Below, piece after piece: positions 25,173 through 33,492 of a stretch of DNA of 64,000 nucleotides. Under the pieces are notes generated by a model that saw nothing but the letters and a program-made list of their open reading frames with translations, did no database searches and was not told where the DNA came from. Origin of the DNA: Hominiventricola aquisgranensis (GTDB lineage Bacteria; Bacillota; Clostridia; Lachnospirales; Lachnospiraceae); NCBI RefSeq assembly GCF_040096225.1, contig NZ_JBBMFC010000005.1:87165-151164 (forward strand). The letters are read 5' to 3'. Both the position numbers and the translations under genes were made by a program. The stretch's first letter is position 1. Each line of letters starts with the position of its first letter.

Positions 25173-25783
25173 TTACTCTCCCAGCACTTCTTTCATAAAT
25201 TGCGCGATATATTCTGCCAGTGCCATACGGACATTGCACATGCAATGATTGCAGTCGAAAGTGATCTGCTTCTGCACAGCCACTGTATCGTGTTCTTTCA
25301 GGCGGTTCCACAAAGGCATTATCATATGTTTGCCAGGTGCGATATCATCTCCACCTCCAACTACGATACACATATTCCGATCCTTCACATCTTCAAAGGC
25401 ATCTGCAAAGCAATACGCTTCTTTATGTGCATCCGCATCCTTGTAGATGGCTTCCAATCCGTCACTTTGAAGAACACTTCCTTCCTCTATCAGTCCCCGG
25501 AACCGTTCCCCCTGCCCATGAAGCAGATAATAGGAAGGATCATAGGGGGTCATCAGGATGATTCCTTTTACCCACTGCAGACGTCTGCCGCTCTGAAGTG
25601 CGGTATTGCCGCCCATACTATGTCCGCACAGGAAAATGCTGTCAGGATCGATCTTCCATTTTTCACAGATTTCAGGACTTCTACAGTATCAGCAACCCTA
25701 ATTTTCGATTTCCTTAAATTTTTTCGACCATATTCGATCTTATTTTTCCAGTTCAGAGGTACAGAACGGGCAGCGGATCGCAC
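25173..25783 (-). pseudogene. Alpha/beta hydrolase, truncated and frameshifted
   Basis: One frame (open from about 25688 down to 25173) encodes the nucleophile elbow IFLCGHSMGGNTA, the acid-loop region VVGGGDDIAPGKH and a C-terminal NHCMCNVRMALAEY with the probable catalytic His. Its expected lead-in, VADTVEVLK, sits in another frame (GTG at 25783 onward). Restoring one A in the AAA run near 25672 would join them as DTVEVLK-ICEKWKIDPD. The usual N-terminal ~90 residues of the fold are absent, because the preceding gene ends at 25811. Likely a decayed gene; a sequencing error could explain the frameshift but not the missing N-terminus. Confidence 0.7.
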
Positions 25784-25810
25784 TTTTGTGTTGTTCTCCT
25801 CGTAATATTT

Positions 25811-26737
25811 TTATCGATTTACCGAATATGCCATCCGGCGGTATGCATGTCTGGCTCCACGGATCGCTTTGGAATAAGCCAGAATGTTTTCCGGCAGTGC
25901 CATGCCGGTGTAGCCGGAATCTCCCAGATGATGGATATCTGTTCCTGCCATCTTGCACATAAGAGCGATCTGGCGGATGGTCTCCGTATCAGCTCCCTCC
26001 TGAGAGGTTCCGATAGAAGTCATGGTCAGCACGCCTCTGCTGTGGGCTTCTTTGACCAGGCTTCTTACATATTCCATGGTGATACCTGGAACTGTACCAG
26101 GAGCCGGGAACAGGACAATATCTGCCCCTGCGCCGATAAATTCTTCCACATCCCGCGCTGTGATAATATGCTCGCCAGCCTCCGACGGAATTCCCGATGC
26201 ATGCATCTTGCCTGCTGCCAGGATCACCTTATCTCCCACTGCCGCTTTCAGCCGACGCAAAGTGTCAGTAATCGCTCCGTTAGAGACGCCGTTACCGGGA
26301 TTTCCGGTAAGAAGGATCATGTCCACACCCATCTCACAGGCTTTCACTGCATTTTCCACTGTCGCCCGGCGTCCCGGTGACATTTTCCACATATTATCCG
26401 GATCTTCTCCACCGGCATTATCCTCCACCGGTTCCAGATTGATGCCAACCATGCGGCCCGTCAATCGCTTCAGTTCCCGGACACAGTCTTCCGGCTTCAC
26501 CTTTGGCAGACCCTGGATCACCGGATTCTGCACATCAAAGATGTTGAGCAGTAGAATGTCTGCTCCCATGGATGCCGTAAACTCCGCATTGGTAATATTT
26601 CCAAGCATAGGCAGCACGGTTCCGATGCTCTCACAGGCGATCACTCGCCCCTCGCTTCCACTGATACTAGACAGCCAGTCCTCTTTTTTGAAGGTCACAA
26701 AATCTGATGTGACACAATCCAACATTCTCTTTGCCAT
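25811..26737 (-). CDS. DUF7916-like TIM-barrel protein
   Basis: About 308 residues. The start is the ATG at 26737 (MAKRMLDCVTSDFVTF) with AAGGGG upstream; an earlier in-frame ATG lies inside the preceding small gene. Repeated motifs suggest a barrel: ADILLLNIFDVQNP, GRMVGINLEPVED, GVDMILLTGNPGNGVSN, GADIVLFPAPGTVPG and GTDIHHLGDSGYTGM. It resembles a family now catalogued as DUF7916 and often misnamed haloacid dehalogenase-like. No enzyme activity is assigned. It begins 2 nt after a small Cys-rich gene, so the two are coupled. Confidence 0.7.
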   Translation of the reverse strand: MAKRMLDCVTSDFVTFKKEDWLSSISGSEGRVIACESIGTVLPMLGNITNAEFTASMGADILLLNIFDVQNPVIQGLPKVKPEDCVRELKRLTGRMVGINLEPVEDNAGGEDPDNMWKMSPGRRATVENAVKACEMGVDMILLTGNPGNGVSNGAITDTLRRLKAAVGDKVILAAGKMHASGIPSEAGEHIITARDVEEFIGAGADIVLFPAPGTVPGITMEYVRSLVKEAHSRGVLTMTSIGTSQEGADTETIRQIALMCKMAGTDIHHLGDSGYTGMALPENILAYSKAIRGARHAYRRMAYSVNR

Positions 26738-26739
26738 AG

Positions 26740-26937
26740 TTACCCCTTTCTCTCCCTGCTCTTTGCCTCTTCCCAGATGGTGCACGCTGCACTGTTGGGA
26801 CATTTCTCCGGATTGCAGTCAAATTCCGTCAACGTCACGCTTCCATCATCCCCCTGCTCATATTCACAGCAGATGGTCCGCGTCTCGTTGCTGGTCCGGC
26901 AGAAACCGCTGATAAATTCTTCCAGGATCTCACCCAT
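26740..26937 (-). CDS. Small Cys-rich protein, unknown
   Basis: A 65-residue acidic protein. Its cysteines are spaced as C13, C23-C24, C41, C46 and C52 (GFCRTSNETRTICCEYEQG; DCNPEKCPNSAACTIWEEA), which could bind a metal or a cluster. GAGGAAAAAGT precedes the ATG. The stop is 2 nt before the DUF7916-like start, so both are likely made together and may interact. No family was recognised. Confidence 0.75.
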   Translation of the reverse strand: MGEILEEFISGFCRTSNETRTICCEYEQGDDGSVTLTEFDCNPEKCPNSAACTIWEEAKSRERKG

Positions 26938-27043
26938 ACTTTTTCCTCCTGTTCCATAGTTCCTCTTTTCTGTATATACTATACCATGAAACCATGTTAC
27001 AATGAACAGGCAATCCCGAAAAAAAGAAAGGCAATTTTTATCT

Positions 27044-27307
27044 ATGGAACATCTTTTTTATTATTATCTGATCGTGATCAATGTTCTCGCATTTGCGCTG
27101 ATGGGCATTGACAAGTCCAAGGCAAAACGGCATCTGTGGCGGATTCCGGAGAAGACTTTATTCCTGTCCGCACTACTTGGAGGCGGCGCTGGAGCCATTA
27201 TCGGCATGTACTTTTTCCATCACAAGACCCGTCACTGGTACTTTGTGATCGGCATGCCAATGATCTTAATCGCAGAAGTTGCTATTTATTTGTATTTTAT
27301 CCGCTGA
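27044..27307 (+). CDS. DUF1294 membrane protein
   Basis: An 87-residue protein with three to four hydrophobic segments. MGIDKSKAKRHLWRIPEKTL followed by LGGGAGAIIGMYFFHHKTRH is the DUF1294 signature. The start is the ATG at 27044, with AGAAAGG upstream; an in-frame ATG at 27002 would add 14 basic residues. Function unknown. It is divergent from the Cys-rich gene and runs toward lysR. Confidence 0.87.
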   Translation: MEHLFYYYLIVINVLAFALMGIDKSKAKRHLWRIPEKTLFLSALLGGGAGAIIGMYFFHHKTRHWYFVIGMPMILIAEVAIYLYFIR

Positions 27308-27383
27308 ATCGCTTGAAAAAAGCAGTGGTATCTATTATTATCATTACTAAGAATACATAATTTTCATAAGGAAGACTAATAAA

Positions 27384-28274
27384 ATGGATATCAACTACGA
27401 ACTCTATAAGGTATTTTACTATGTGGCGATCTCACTGAGCTTTTCGGAGGCGTCCAAAAAATTATACATTTCCCAGTCTGCAGTCAGCCAGTCTATCAAA
27501 GTACTGGAGAAAAAGCTGAATCAGCCTCTGTTCATCCGAAGCACCAAAAAGGTGCAGCTGACTCCGGAAGGCGAGACTCTGCTCCGTCATGTGGAACCAG
27601 CCATGAACCTGATCCGCAGAGGGGAAGCACAGATCCTGGAGGCAAATACTCTGGGTGGCGGGCAGCTCCGTATCGGTGCATCCGACACCATCTGCCGCTA
27701 TTTTCTGGTGCCCTACTTAAGCCGTTTCCACAAGGAATACCCGAACATTCACATCAAAGTAACCAACCAGACTTCCATTGGATGTGTGGATCTTCTGGAA
27801 AATGGCAGCGTGGATCTGATCTTTACCAATTATCCCAATTCCCGGCTTGGGAACGGAAAACAGGTACAACATATCAAGGATTTTCAGGACTGCTTTATTG
27901 CCAGCCGTAAATACTATGGCGAACTGGAACATCAGCCTTTATCTTTCAAGGAACTTTTAAATTATCCGATCCTGATGCTGGACCGGAACAGCACCACGAG
28001 CGAATTTCTTCATGCCCTGTTCCAACAGCATCAGCTGGATCTTGTCCCTGAGATCGAACTAAGTTCCAATGACCTGTTGCTAGACCTGGCAGATATCGGT
28101 CTTGGCATTGCCTTTGTTCCGGACTTCTGCCTGGCGAGGGCTGGCGGCGATCTGTTCCAGATCCCCTTAAAAGCAACATTGCCGACCAGACAGCTTGCAC
28201 TGGCTTACAGTGACAAGATGCCGATCAGCAACGCAGCCAAACAGTTTATTCAATATTTCAGCCAGAATTCCTGA
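27384..28274 (+). CDS. LysR-family transcription regulator
   Basis: A 296-residue LTTR. The N-terminal winged helix (residues 5-62) has FSEASKKLYISQSAVSQSIK and VLEKKLNQPLFIRSTKKVQLT. The rest is the periplasmic-binding-like effector domain. CysB-like effector specificity cannot be read from sequence. Its last 25 nt overlap the end of the convergent helicase gene. The divergent gene usual for an LTTR target is absent; DUF1294 is upstream in the same direction. Confidence 0.93.
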   Translation: MDINYELYKVFYYVAISLSFSEASKKLYISQSAVSQSIKVLEKKLNQPLFIRSTKKVQLTPEGETLLRHVEPAMNLIRRGEAQILEANTLGGGQLRIGASDTICRYFLVPYLSRFHKEYPNIHIKVTNQTSIGCVDLLENGSVDLIFTNYPNSRLGNGKQVQHIKDFQDCFIASRKYYGELEHQPLSFKELLNYPILMLDRNSTTSEFLHALFQQHQLDLVPEIELSSNDLLLDLADIGLGIAFVPDFCLARAGGDLFQIPLKATLPTRQLALAYSDKMPISNAAKQFIQYFSQNS

Positions 28275-30610
28275 AGCTGTCCTGCCAGCGAATCCACCTG
28301 ACAATAAGCGTGCTGTTCCCATTCTCTCGGGAACAGCCGCTGATATGAGATCGTGGCAAACCGATCATCCATCAAAAGGATCATTCCTCTGTCCGCTTCT
28401 GTCCGGATCACTCTCCCCGCCGCCTGCAGTACCTTATTCATCCCCGGATACTGATAAGCATAGGCAAATCCATCCATTCCTTTTTTGTCAAAATATTCTT
28501 TCACGATCTCCCGTTCTCTGCACACCTGCGGCAAACCAGTTCCAATGATCAGTGCACCGATCAGCCGGTCCTCTGTCAGATCGATTCCTTCTGAGAAAAT
28601 ACCTCCCATAACACAAAATCCAACCAGAGAATGGTTTCGTTCTTTTTCAAATTCTTTCAGAAATGCTTCCCTTTCTTCTTCCGCCATACCTGATTCCTGT
28701 CGGATACATTCCATATCTTCATAAGCCACGCAGCGATCTGCTACCTGTTCCATCACCTGATAGGAAGGGGCAAACACCAGATAATTGCCAGTTTTCACCG
28801 TGACTGTCTCGTGAATATACCGGGCCATCCGCTCATATTCCGGCGCTCCTCGCCTGGAATACCGGCTGCTCACATCCGTTCCTACCAGCAGTAAGCGATT
28901 GGCAGGGTCAAAGGGGGACTTAGCATAGACCGCATAATCCTCCAGGTTTCCAGTGAGCAGATCCTTATAATAATTGACCGGCAGAAGGGTTGCCGAGAAA
29001 AAGATAGTTGCCGTGCCGCAGTCCAGACACTGGCACAGATTTTCCGCCGGGCGCACGCAGAACAGATGTAACCAAAAGTGTCCTTCTTCCGAAAAGTCTG
29101 TATAGATCACATAATTGTCATCCAGCCGATCACAGATTCCCAGAAAGTTCCATACTGAAAAATAGAACTCCATGACCTGTTCCCGGATCTCTTCCGGCAC
29201 CGGCTGCTCCAGATATTTATCCAGTTCTGCGCTGAGTCTTTGCAGCTGCAGTTCAAAGCCACCAACCTGAGGCAATATCTGAAATCCACTCTCGCATTCC
29301 CTCTTCAAGGTTAAGAGATATCGATTACAGCCATCCAGTGCTTTGGTAAGTCCTTCCCGTTTTCCACGCAGCAGCCTTTTCATCTGCAGAAATGCTTCCT
29401 TCTCCAGCGAAACACTGTACATCTCTCTGCCACGCTCCACCAGGTTATGCGCCTCATCAATCAGGAACAGATAATCTTCCCTTACACCATCTGCAAAAAA
29501 GCGTTTTAAGCTGACATTGGGATCAAAGACATAATTATAATCGCAGATCAGTGTGTCCACCCAGACTGCCAGATCCAGACTCAGCTCGAACGGACAGACC
29601 TTGTATCTTTCCGCTGACTCAAGAATCACCTCTCTGGTACAGGCATCCGGTCCCGTAGTCCATAATTCATAGACCGCCTGATTGATCCGGTCAAAATGTC
29701 CCTTTGCTCTTGGACAGTGATCCGGGTCGCATTCTGGCTTTTCACAGACACATAATTTCTCCTTTGCAGTCAGAACCACTGTCTTAAGTTCCATGCCCTG
29801 CTGCCGCAGCAGATCCAATGCGTCCACCGCCACTGTCCGCGTGATCGTTCTCGCTGTCAGATAAAAGATGCGGCTCGCCAGCCCTTCTCCCATAGCTTTC
29901 AGTGCCGGAAACAGAACCGAAAGTGTCTTTCCCACACCCGTCGGAGCCTGGATAAACAGCCTCTTCTTTCTTGCGATTGTCCGGTAGACACTGACTGCCA
30001 GATCCTTCTGCCCTTCCCTATAATCAAAGGGAAAGATCAGCTTCTTCAGACTCTCTGCACGTCGTTCCTGCCATAGGGATTCAAAGGACACCCATTTCCC
30101 ATATTCTGCCATAAGATCCCGGAACCATCCGGAAAGCTCTTCCATCGTATAAGTCTCTTCAAAATAGCGCAGTTCCTCCGTCTCCAGATCCGCATAGATC
30201 ATCCGGACTCCCATACGCATCTGCCCACGCTGCTGTCCGTAAATATAGGCATAACACTTTGCCTGTGCCAGATGAACCTCCACCGGTGCTTCCATCCGGG
30301 ACAGATCCCGATAAGTTCCTTTGATTTCATCAATCACGATTAATGGCTCTTCTCCCCTCTTATCTGTCCAGATGCCATCGGCACGTCCTTCCACGGACAC
30401 CGGAATGTCCTCCAGCAGGATCTGATATTTTAATGTCACTTCTGCCTGATAATCGGAACCCATCTGCTTCTGTAATTTTCTGTGAATGCGGCTTCCCGCC
30501 TGCATGGCCTGTGCATCCCGCCTCCCGCTGCTCTGGCGTCGGTCCAGATCACCGCTTCGCAGCAAGAATTCCACCAGATCCCGGACGGAGATTCGTTGTG
30601 TTGTTCTCAC
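28250..30610 (-). CDS. XPD/DinG-type DNA helicase with N-terminal nuclease-like domain
   Basis: A 786-residue superfamily 2 helicase starting at GTG with GGGAG upstream. The N-terminal ~190 residues resemble a PD-(D/E)XK (RecB/Cas4-like) fold: GRADGIW, then LIVIDEIKGTY, then QAKCYAYIYG. Walker A is APTGVGKTLS near residue 222; Cys ligands for a 4Fe-4S cluster lie in CVCEKPECDPDHC near 287; Walker B is LIDEAHNLVERG; C-terminal motif VI is QAAGRVIRTEADRG. Bacterial relatives act in DNA repair. It overlaps lysR at its 3' end. The nuclease-helicase arrangement is known in Firmicutes but not well studied. Confidence 0.9.
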   Translation of the reverse strand: MRTTQRISVRDLVEFLLRSGDLDRRQSSGRRDAQAMQAGSRIHRKLQKQMGSDYQAEVTLKYQILLEDIPVSVEGRADGIWTDKRGEEPLIVIDEIKGTYRDLSRMEAPVEVHLAQAKCYAYIYGQQRGQMRMGVRMIYADLETEELRYFEETYTMEELSGWFRDLMAEYGKWVSFESLWQERRAESLKKLIFPFDYREGQKDLAVSVYRTIARKKRLFIQAPTGVGKTLSVLFPALKAMGEGLASRIFYLTARTITRTVAVDALDLLRQQGMELKTVVLTAKEKLCVCEKPECDPDHCPRAKGHFDRINQAVYELWTTGPDACTREVILESAERYKVCPFELSLDLAVWVDTLICDYNYVFDPNVSLKRFFADGVREDYLFLIDEAHNLVERGREMYSVSLEKEAFLQMKRLLRGKREGLTKALDGCNRYLLTLKRECESGFQILPQVGGFELQLQRLSAELDKYLEQPVPEEIREQVMEFYFSVWNFLGICDRLDDNYVIYTDFSEEGHFWLHLFCVRPAENLCQCLDCGTATIFFSATLLPVNYYKDLLTGNLEDYAVYAKSPFDPANRLLLVGTDVSSRYSRRGAPEYERMARYIHETVTVKTGNYLVFAPSYQVMEQVADRCVAYEDMECIRQESGMAEEEREAFLKEFEKERNHSLVGFCVMGGIFSEGIDLTEDRLIGALIIGTGLPQVCREREIVKEYFDKKGMDGFAYAYQYPGMNKVLQAAGRVIRTEADRGMILLMDDRFATISYQRLFPREWEQHAYCQVDSLAGQLQEFWLKY

Positions 30611-30653
30611 GTGTTGTTACTCCCATTCTTCTTTTTCGCATCTCCTGTCATTA

Positions 30654-30736
30654 TATCATGAAGCATAGCTTCATGATCGACATTCGCCGTTCGCCAAGAG
30701 TGAGCAAGCTCCCTCTGGCTCTCTTGCGCTCATTAT
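30654..30736. repeat. Short palindromic repeats between helicase and HPr-like genes
   Basis: ATCATGAAGC / GCTTCATGAT (3-nt loop) is followed by an imperfect stem of GAGTGAGCAAG with CTTGCGCTC. It lies upstream of the helicase GTG and downstream of the HPr terminator. It recalls the hairpin cluster at 42942-43111 in style (ATCATG...CATG units), but no long identity was found. Confidence 0.5.
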
Positions 30737-30746
30737 AACGCAAAAA

Positions 30747-30788
30747 GAGTCATTGCTCCACTGATTCCTCTCAGTAGTGCAATGACTC
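30747..30788 (-). terminator. Terminator of the HPr-like gene
   Basis: The long stem GAGTCATTGC...ACTGA / TCAGT...GCAATGACTC is followed by TTTTTG on the minus strand, about 25 nt after the stop. Confidence 0.87.
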
Positions 30789-30811
30789 CTTTCCGATCTT
30801 ATGATCTTTTC

Positions 30812-31045
30812 TTATGCAACTTTATGTTTTTCCAGAAAGCTGTCAAAGTCGCTGTTCTCGCCATGACATTTAACAATCAGGATCTGACCCAGATCCATAC
30901 TGAGCACACCCAGAATGGATTTTGCATCAACAAGAAAACGATTGTATCTTACATCAATATCAAAATCACATTTTGTTGCAGCTTTAACAAAATCATGCAC
31001 ATCATCCATATTCAGTCTGATCCTTGTCTCTTTCATCTCTTTCAC
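30812..31045 (-). CDS. HPr-like protein with degenerate active site
   Basis: A 77-residue protein of the HPr fold. The regulatory-serine region aligns well: YNRFLVDAKSILGVLSMDLGQ matches the Ser46 segment of HPr. The active-site segment does not: where HPr has GLHARPAT this protein has DVHDFVKA, keeping the His but losing the Arg and Pro. So it may not act as a PTS phosphocarrier. A regulatory role like Crh is possible but inferred. GAGGAG precedes the ATG by 8. It has a strong promoter and terminator of its own. Confidence 0.8.
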   Translation of the reverse strand: MKEMKETRIRLNMDDVHDFVKAATKCDFDIDVRYNRFLVDAKSILGVLSMDLGQILIVKCHGENSDFDSFLEKHKVA

Positions 31046-31118
31046 TCCTCAATGACACATCCTTTTATAAATGGTCTTTTTCTGCCTTTTACAGATACAT
31101 TTTCTTATTTTCACGATT

Positions 31119-31146
31119 ATTATACTCACAGATTTTCCTTTGTCAA
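31119..31146 (-). promoter_or_regulatory. Promoter of the HPr-like gene
   Basis: Minus-strand TTGACA and TATAAT, both perfect, with a 16-nt spacer. The leader would be about 70 nt. Confidence 0.75.
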
Positions 31147-31256
31147 ATTCGCCCCGGTTCAGATTTTCCTTTTTTTCTTTGTTAAATATGTATAATTTTG
31201 TTGCTGATTTTCAGGCAAAATAACCATACTTTTCTATGAGAATGCGTATTCAAGGA

Positions 31257-32102
31257 CTATTCCTGTGATATCTGTTTTTCATGTTCTTGTTTCGTTTCCT
31301 TGTTTTGACATTTTTCACAATCTTCACGCAGACTCTCATTCTGAAATTCTTTCATAAAATCCCGGTATTTCAAGGGAATTAACGAAGTTTGCAGCTTTTG
31401 ATTAACTCTTGCTTCAATCGTAAGGGTCTTAAAAAAGCACTTCCAAAGCTCTCCATATCGGACCTCCTCATGCGACATTTCCGCCTCCAGTACAGATCGC
31501 TCATCTACCTCTTCTACCAGGAACCATCCTTTTCCTGCCGGATGAATCACTGCCTTCTGCCTCCTGCGGTCATAGATCATCCAGTTCTCCAGTGGCAGAC
31601 GATTGGAAAAATGTGGTGCAATCAATGCCAGCACATCTGCCTCCGGATCGATCACTGCCAGCAGCGCACCGGAATCCAGTTCCTGAAACCGGATGATCTC
31701 GATATAGCGCATGGCAATATTTCCTGCTTTCCTACCTAGTTCAAACATCCGCTGCATCACAGGATCTCCCAGCATCCCTGTAATCCGGTGTCCATCTTTC
31801 AGATGGAGCCCCAGAACGATCATCCGATAAATCAGATCTGCCTTGTCCTTATCTGGGCAGGCTGCTGCCCGTGCAATCATGACAGCGGCGTCTTCTCCCA
31901 TCCGTTCCCGGATCGTCCGCAATACCTTCCCGGCCTTATCTGTATCCGCCATCACTTCTTCATACTCGCAGAACAGTTCCATGTTGCCCTGGTCCAGAAT
32001 CGCCAGCCGCACATGGGAATGCCCCAGACGGCTGGCCCATCCATCATATACACCCGTCAGTATCCCTGTCAGACTATCCTCACACTGAAAAACGCGGATC
32101 AT
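31257..32102 (-). CDS. DUF4130 / TIGR03915 putative DNA metabolism protein
   Basis: About 281 residues from the ATG at 32102 (MIRVFQCEDSLTGILTGVYDGWAS); an ATG at 32123 is also possible. GIL-T-VYDGW near the N-terminus, ACPDKDKADLIYRMIVLG, the central RYIEIIRFQELDSGALLAVIDP run, PHFSNRLPLENWMIYDRRR and C-terminal LIPLKYRDFMKEF are hallmarks of this family, which is found next to a specific radical SAM protein. The C-terminal tail is charged and has CEKCQNK. It overlaps that radical SAM gene, so the two are translated together. The DNA-repair role is predicted, not proven. Confidence 0.87.
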   Translation of the reverse strand: MIRVFQCEDSLTGILTGVYDGWASRLGHSHVRLAILDQGNMELFCEYEEVMADTDKAGKVLRTIRERMGEDAAVMIARAAACPDKDKADLIYRMIVLGLHLKDGHRITGMLGDPVMQRMFELGRKAGNIAMRYIEIIRFQELDSGALLAVIDPEADVLALIAPHFSNRLPLENWMIYDRRRQKAVIHPAGKGWFLVEEVDERSVLEAEMSHEEVRYGELWKCFFKTLTIEARVNQKLQTSLIPLKYRDFMKEFQNESLREDCEKCQNKETKQEHEKQISQE

Positions 32103-33384
32103 CAAATAATGACAGCTGCTCATAAGAGGGAACCTTCACCCCCGCAGGCAGCATCTCCTTTCCATCCATAATATTCCGTAAAATATAATCTTCCTGAAGC
32201 TTTGTCGGATACATCTGTCTGCCACCGCAGGTGATAAAGTAAATAGCCCGTTTCAACACCACGCCCATCTTCTTTAATGCTGTATAATCAAGACTTCCAA
32301 GTCTTCTTGCCTTCACGATCCGGGACGCAGACTTATATCCGATTCCCGGCACTTTCAGAAGCGTCTCATAATCCGCCCTCATGACCTCCACCGGAAACTG
32401 CTCCAGATGCCGCAGCGCCCAGTCACACTTGGGATCTACAAACACATTAAAATCCGGCTTGTCTTCCGACAACAGATCCTCTGTACGGAATCCGTAATAA
32501 CGCAACAGCCAGTCTGCCTGATAAAGCCTGTGTTCCCGCAGAAGTGGCGGCCCCCCAGGCAGGGCTGGCAGGAGACTATCTTCATTTACCCGAATAAAAG
32601 CTGAATAGAATACCCTCTTCATCTCGTATCGATCGTACATGTGCTGCGCTACCTTCATGATCTGATAATCACTTTCCCCGGTTGCACCAATAATCATCTG
32701 CGTAGACTGTCCTGCTGGTACAAACTTCGGTGCATGACGGTACAGCGCGATCTCATGCTTATTAACCGTCCGCATGGTCTGTACCTGTCGGATCGGTGCC
32801 AGCATACCTGCACGCTTCTTCTGAGGTGCCAGTACTCTCAGCCCCTCCGCTGTGGGCAGCTCCAGATTCACACTCATACGATCTGCCAGATATCCCACCT
32901 TCTCGATCAGTTCCGGTGATGCTCCCGGAATGGCTTTCACATGAATATATCCCTGAAAATGATACTCGGTTCTCAGCTTATACAGGGTCTGATATAAGAG
33001 TTCCATGGTAATATCCGGGCTCTTGACCACACCGGAGCTCAAAAATAATCCTTCAATATAATTTCTCCGATAAAACTGTATCGTCAGCGTGCAGATCTCT
33101 TCCGGTGTAAAAGTTGTCCGCGGCACATCGTTGCTTCTCCGGTTGATGCAGTATTTGCAATCGTAGATGCATTCATTGGTCATCAATATTTTCAATAGAG
33201 AGATACATCTGCCATCTCCGGCAAAGGTATGGCAGATCCCTGCTTTCAGGCAGTTGCCGATCCCGGTACCATCATTGGATCTGTCTACCCCGCTGGATGT
33301 GCAGGCCACATCATATTTTGCCGCATCTGCCAGAATTGCAAGCTTCTGCATCATATCCATGGGCTGTTCTATCTGGTAATTCAT
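32080..33384 (-). CDS. Putative DNA modification/repair radical SAM protein (TIGR03916)
   Basis: A 434-residue radical SAM enzyme. The 4Fe-4S ligands are C72, C76 and C79 (ECIYDCKYC). Extra Cys at 28, 45, 51 and 60 precede the core. After the SAM barrel come LELPTAEGLRVLAPQKKR and, near residue 350, a helix-hairpin-helix LLKVPGIGYKSASRIVKARR that should bind DNA. The C-terminus has GVVLKRAIYFITCGGR. GGAGG is 6 nt before the ATG. It forms an operon with the DUF4130 gene and its promoter carries two LexA-like boxes, consistent with DNA damage control. Confidence 0.9.
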   Translation of the reverse strand: MNYQIEQPMDMMQKLAILADAAKYDVACTSSGVDRSNDGTGIGNCLKAGICHTFAGDGRCISLLKILMTNECIYDCKYCINRRSNDVPRTTFTPEEICTLTIQFYRRNYIEGLFLSSGVVKSPDITMELLYQTLYKLRTEYHFQGYIHVKAIPGASPELIEKVGYLADRMSVNLELPTAEGLRVLAPQKKRAGMLAPIRQVQTMRTVNKHEIALYRHAPKFVPAGQSTQMIIGATGESDYQIMKVAQHMYDRYEMKRVFYSAFIRVNEDSLLPALPGGPPLLREHRLYQADWLLRYYGFRTEDLLSEDKPDFNVFVDPKCDWALRHLEQFPVEVMRADYETLLKVPGIGYKSASRIVKARRLGSLDYTALKKMGVVLKRAIYFITCGGRQMYPTKLQEDYILRNIMDGKEMLPAGVKVPSYEQLSLFDDPRFSV

Positions 33385-33417
33385 AGTTCGCCTCCAATTT
33401 TGTTGCTTTCAAGAAAA

Positions 33418-33465
33418 AGAACGTATGTTTGCTCTTATTGTAGCAAACATACGTTCTTTTGTAAA
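33418..33465 (-). promoter_or_regulatory. Promoter with two inverted LexA (SOS) boxes; also terminator-shaped
   Basis: Minus-strand TTTACA (33460-33465) and TACAAT (33437-33442) are separated by 17 nt. Box AGAACGTATGTTTG lies in the spacer (33444-33457) and an inverted copy lies just after the -10 (33418-33431). Both fit the Firmicutes LexA pattern GAAC-N4-GTTY. The pair also forms a 19-bp hairpin followed by TTTTTC, so it may double as the terminator of the upstream kinase gene. Confidence 0.7.
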
Positions 33466-33492
33466 GTATCATCTATCAAGATCCAGTATTTT

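Noticed and set aside
26938..27043. Divergent promoters between the Cys-rich gene and DUF1294
   Set aside because: Only weak -10-like sequences with poor -35 partners or spacing could be found.
33415..33460. Reading the 19-bp inverted repeat only as a terminator
   Set aside because: The match to two LexA boxes placed exactly around a 17-nt-spaced promoter is too specific to ignore; both roles are kept as possible.
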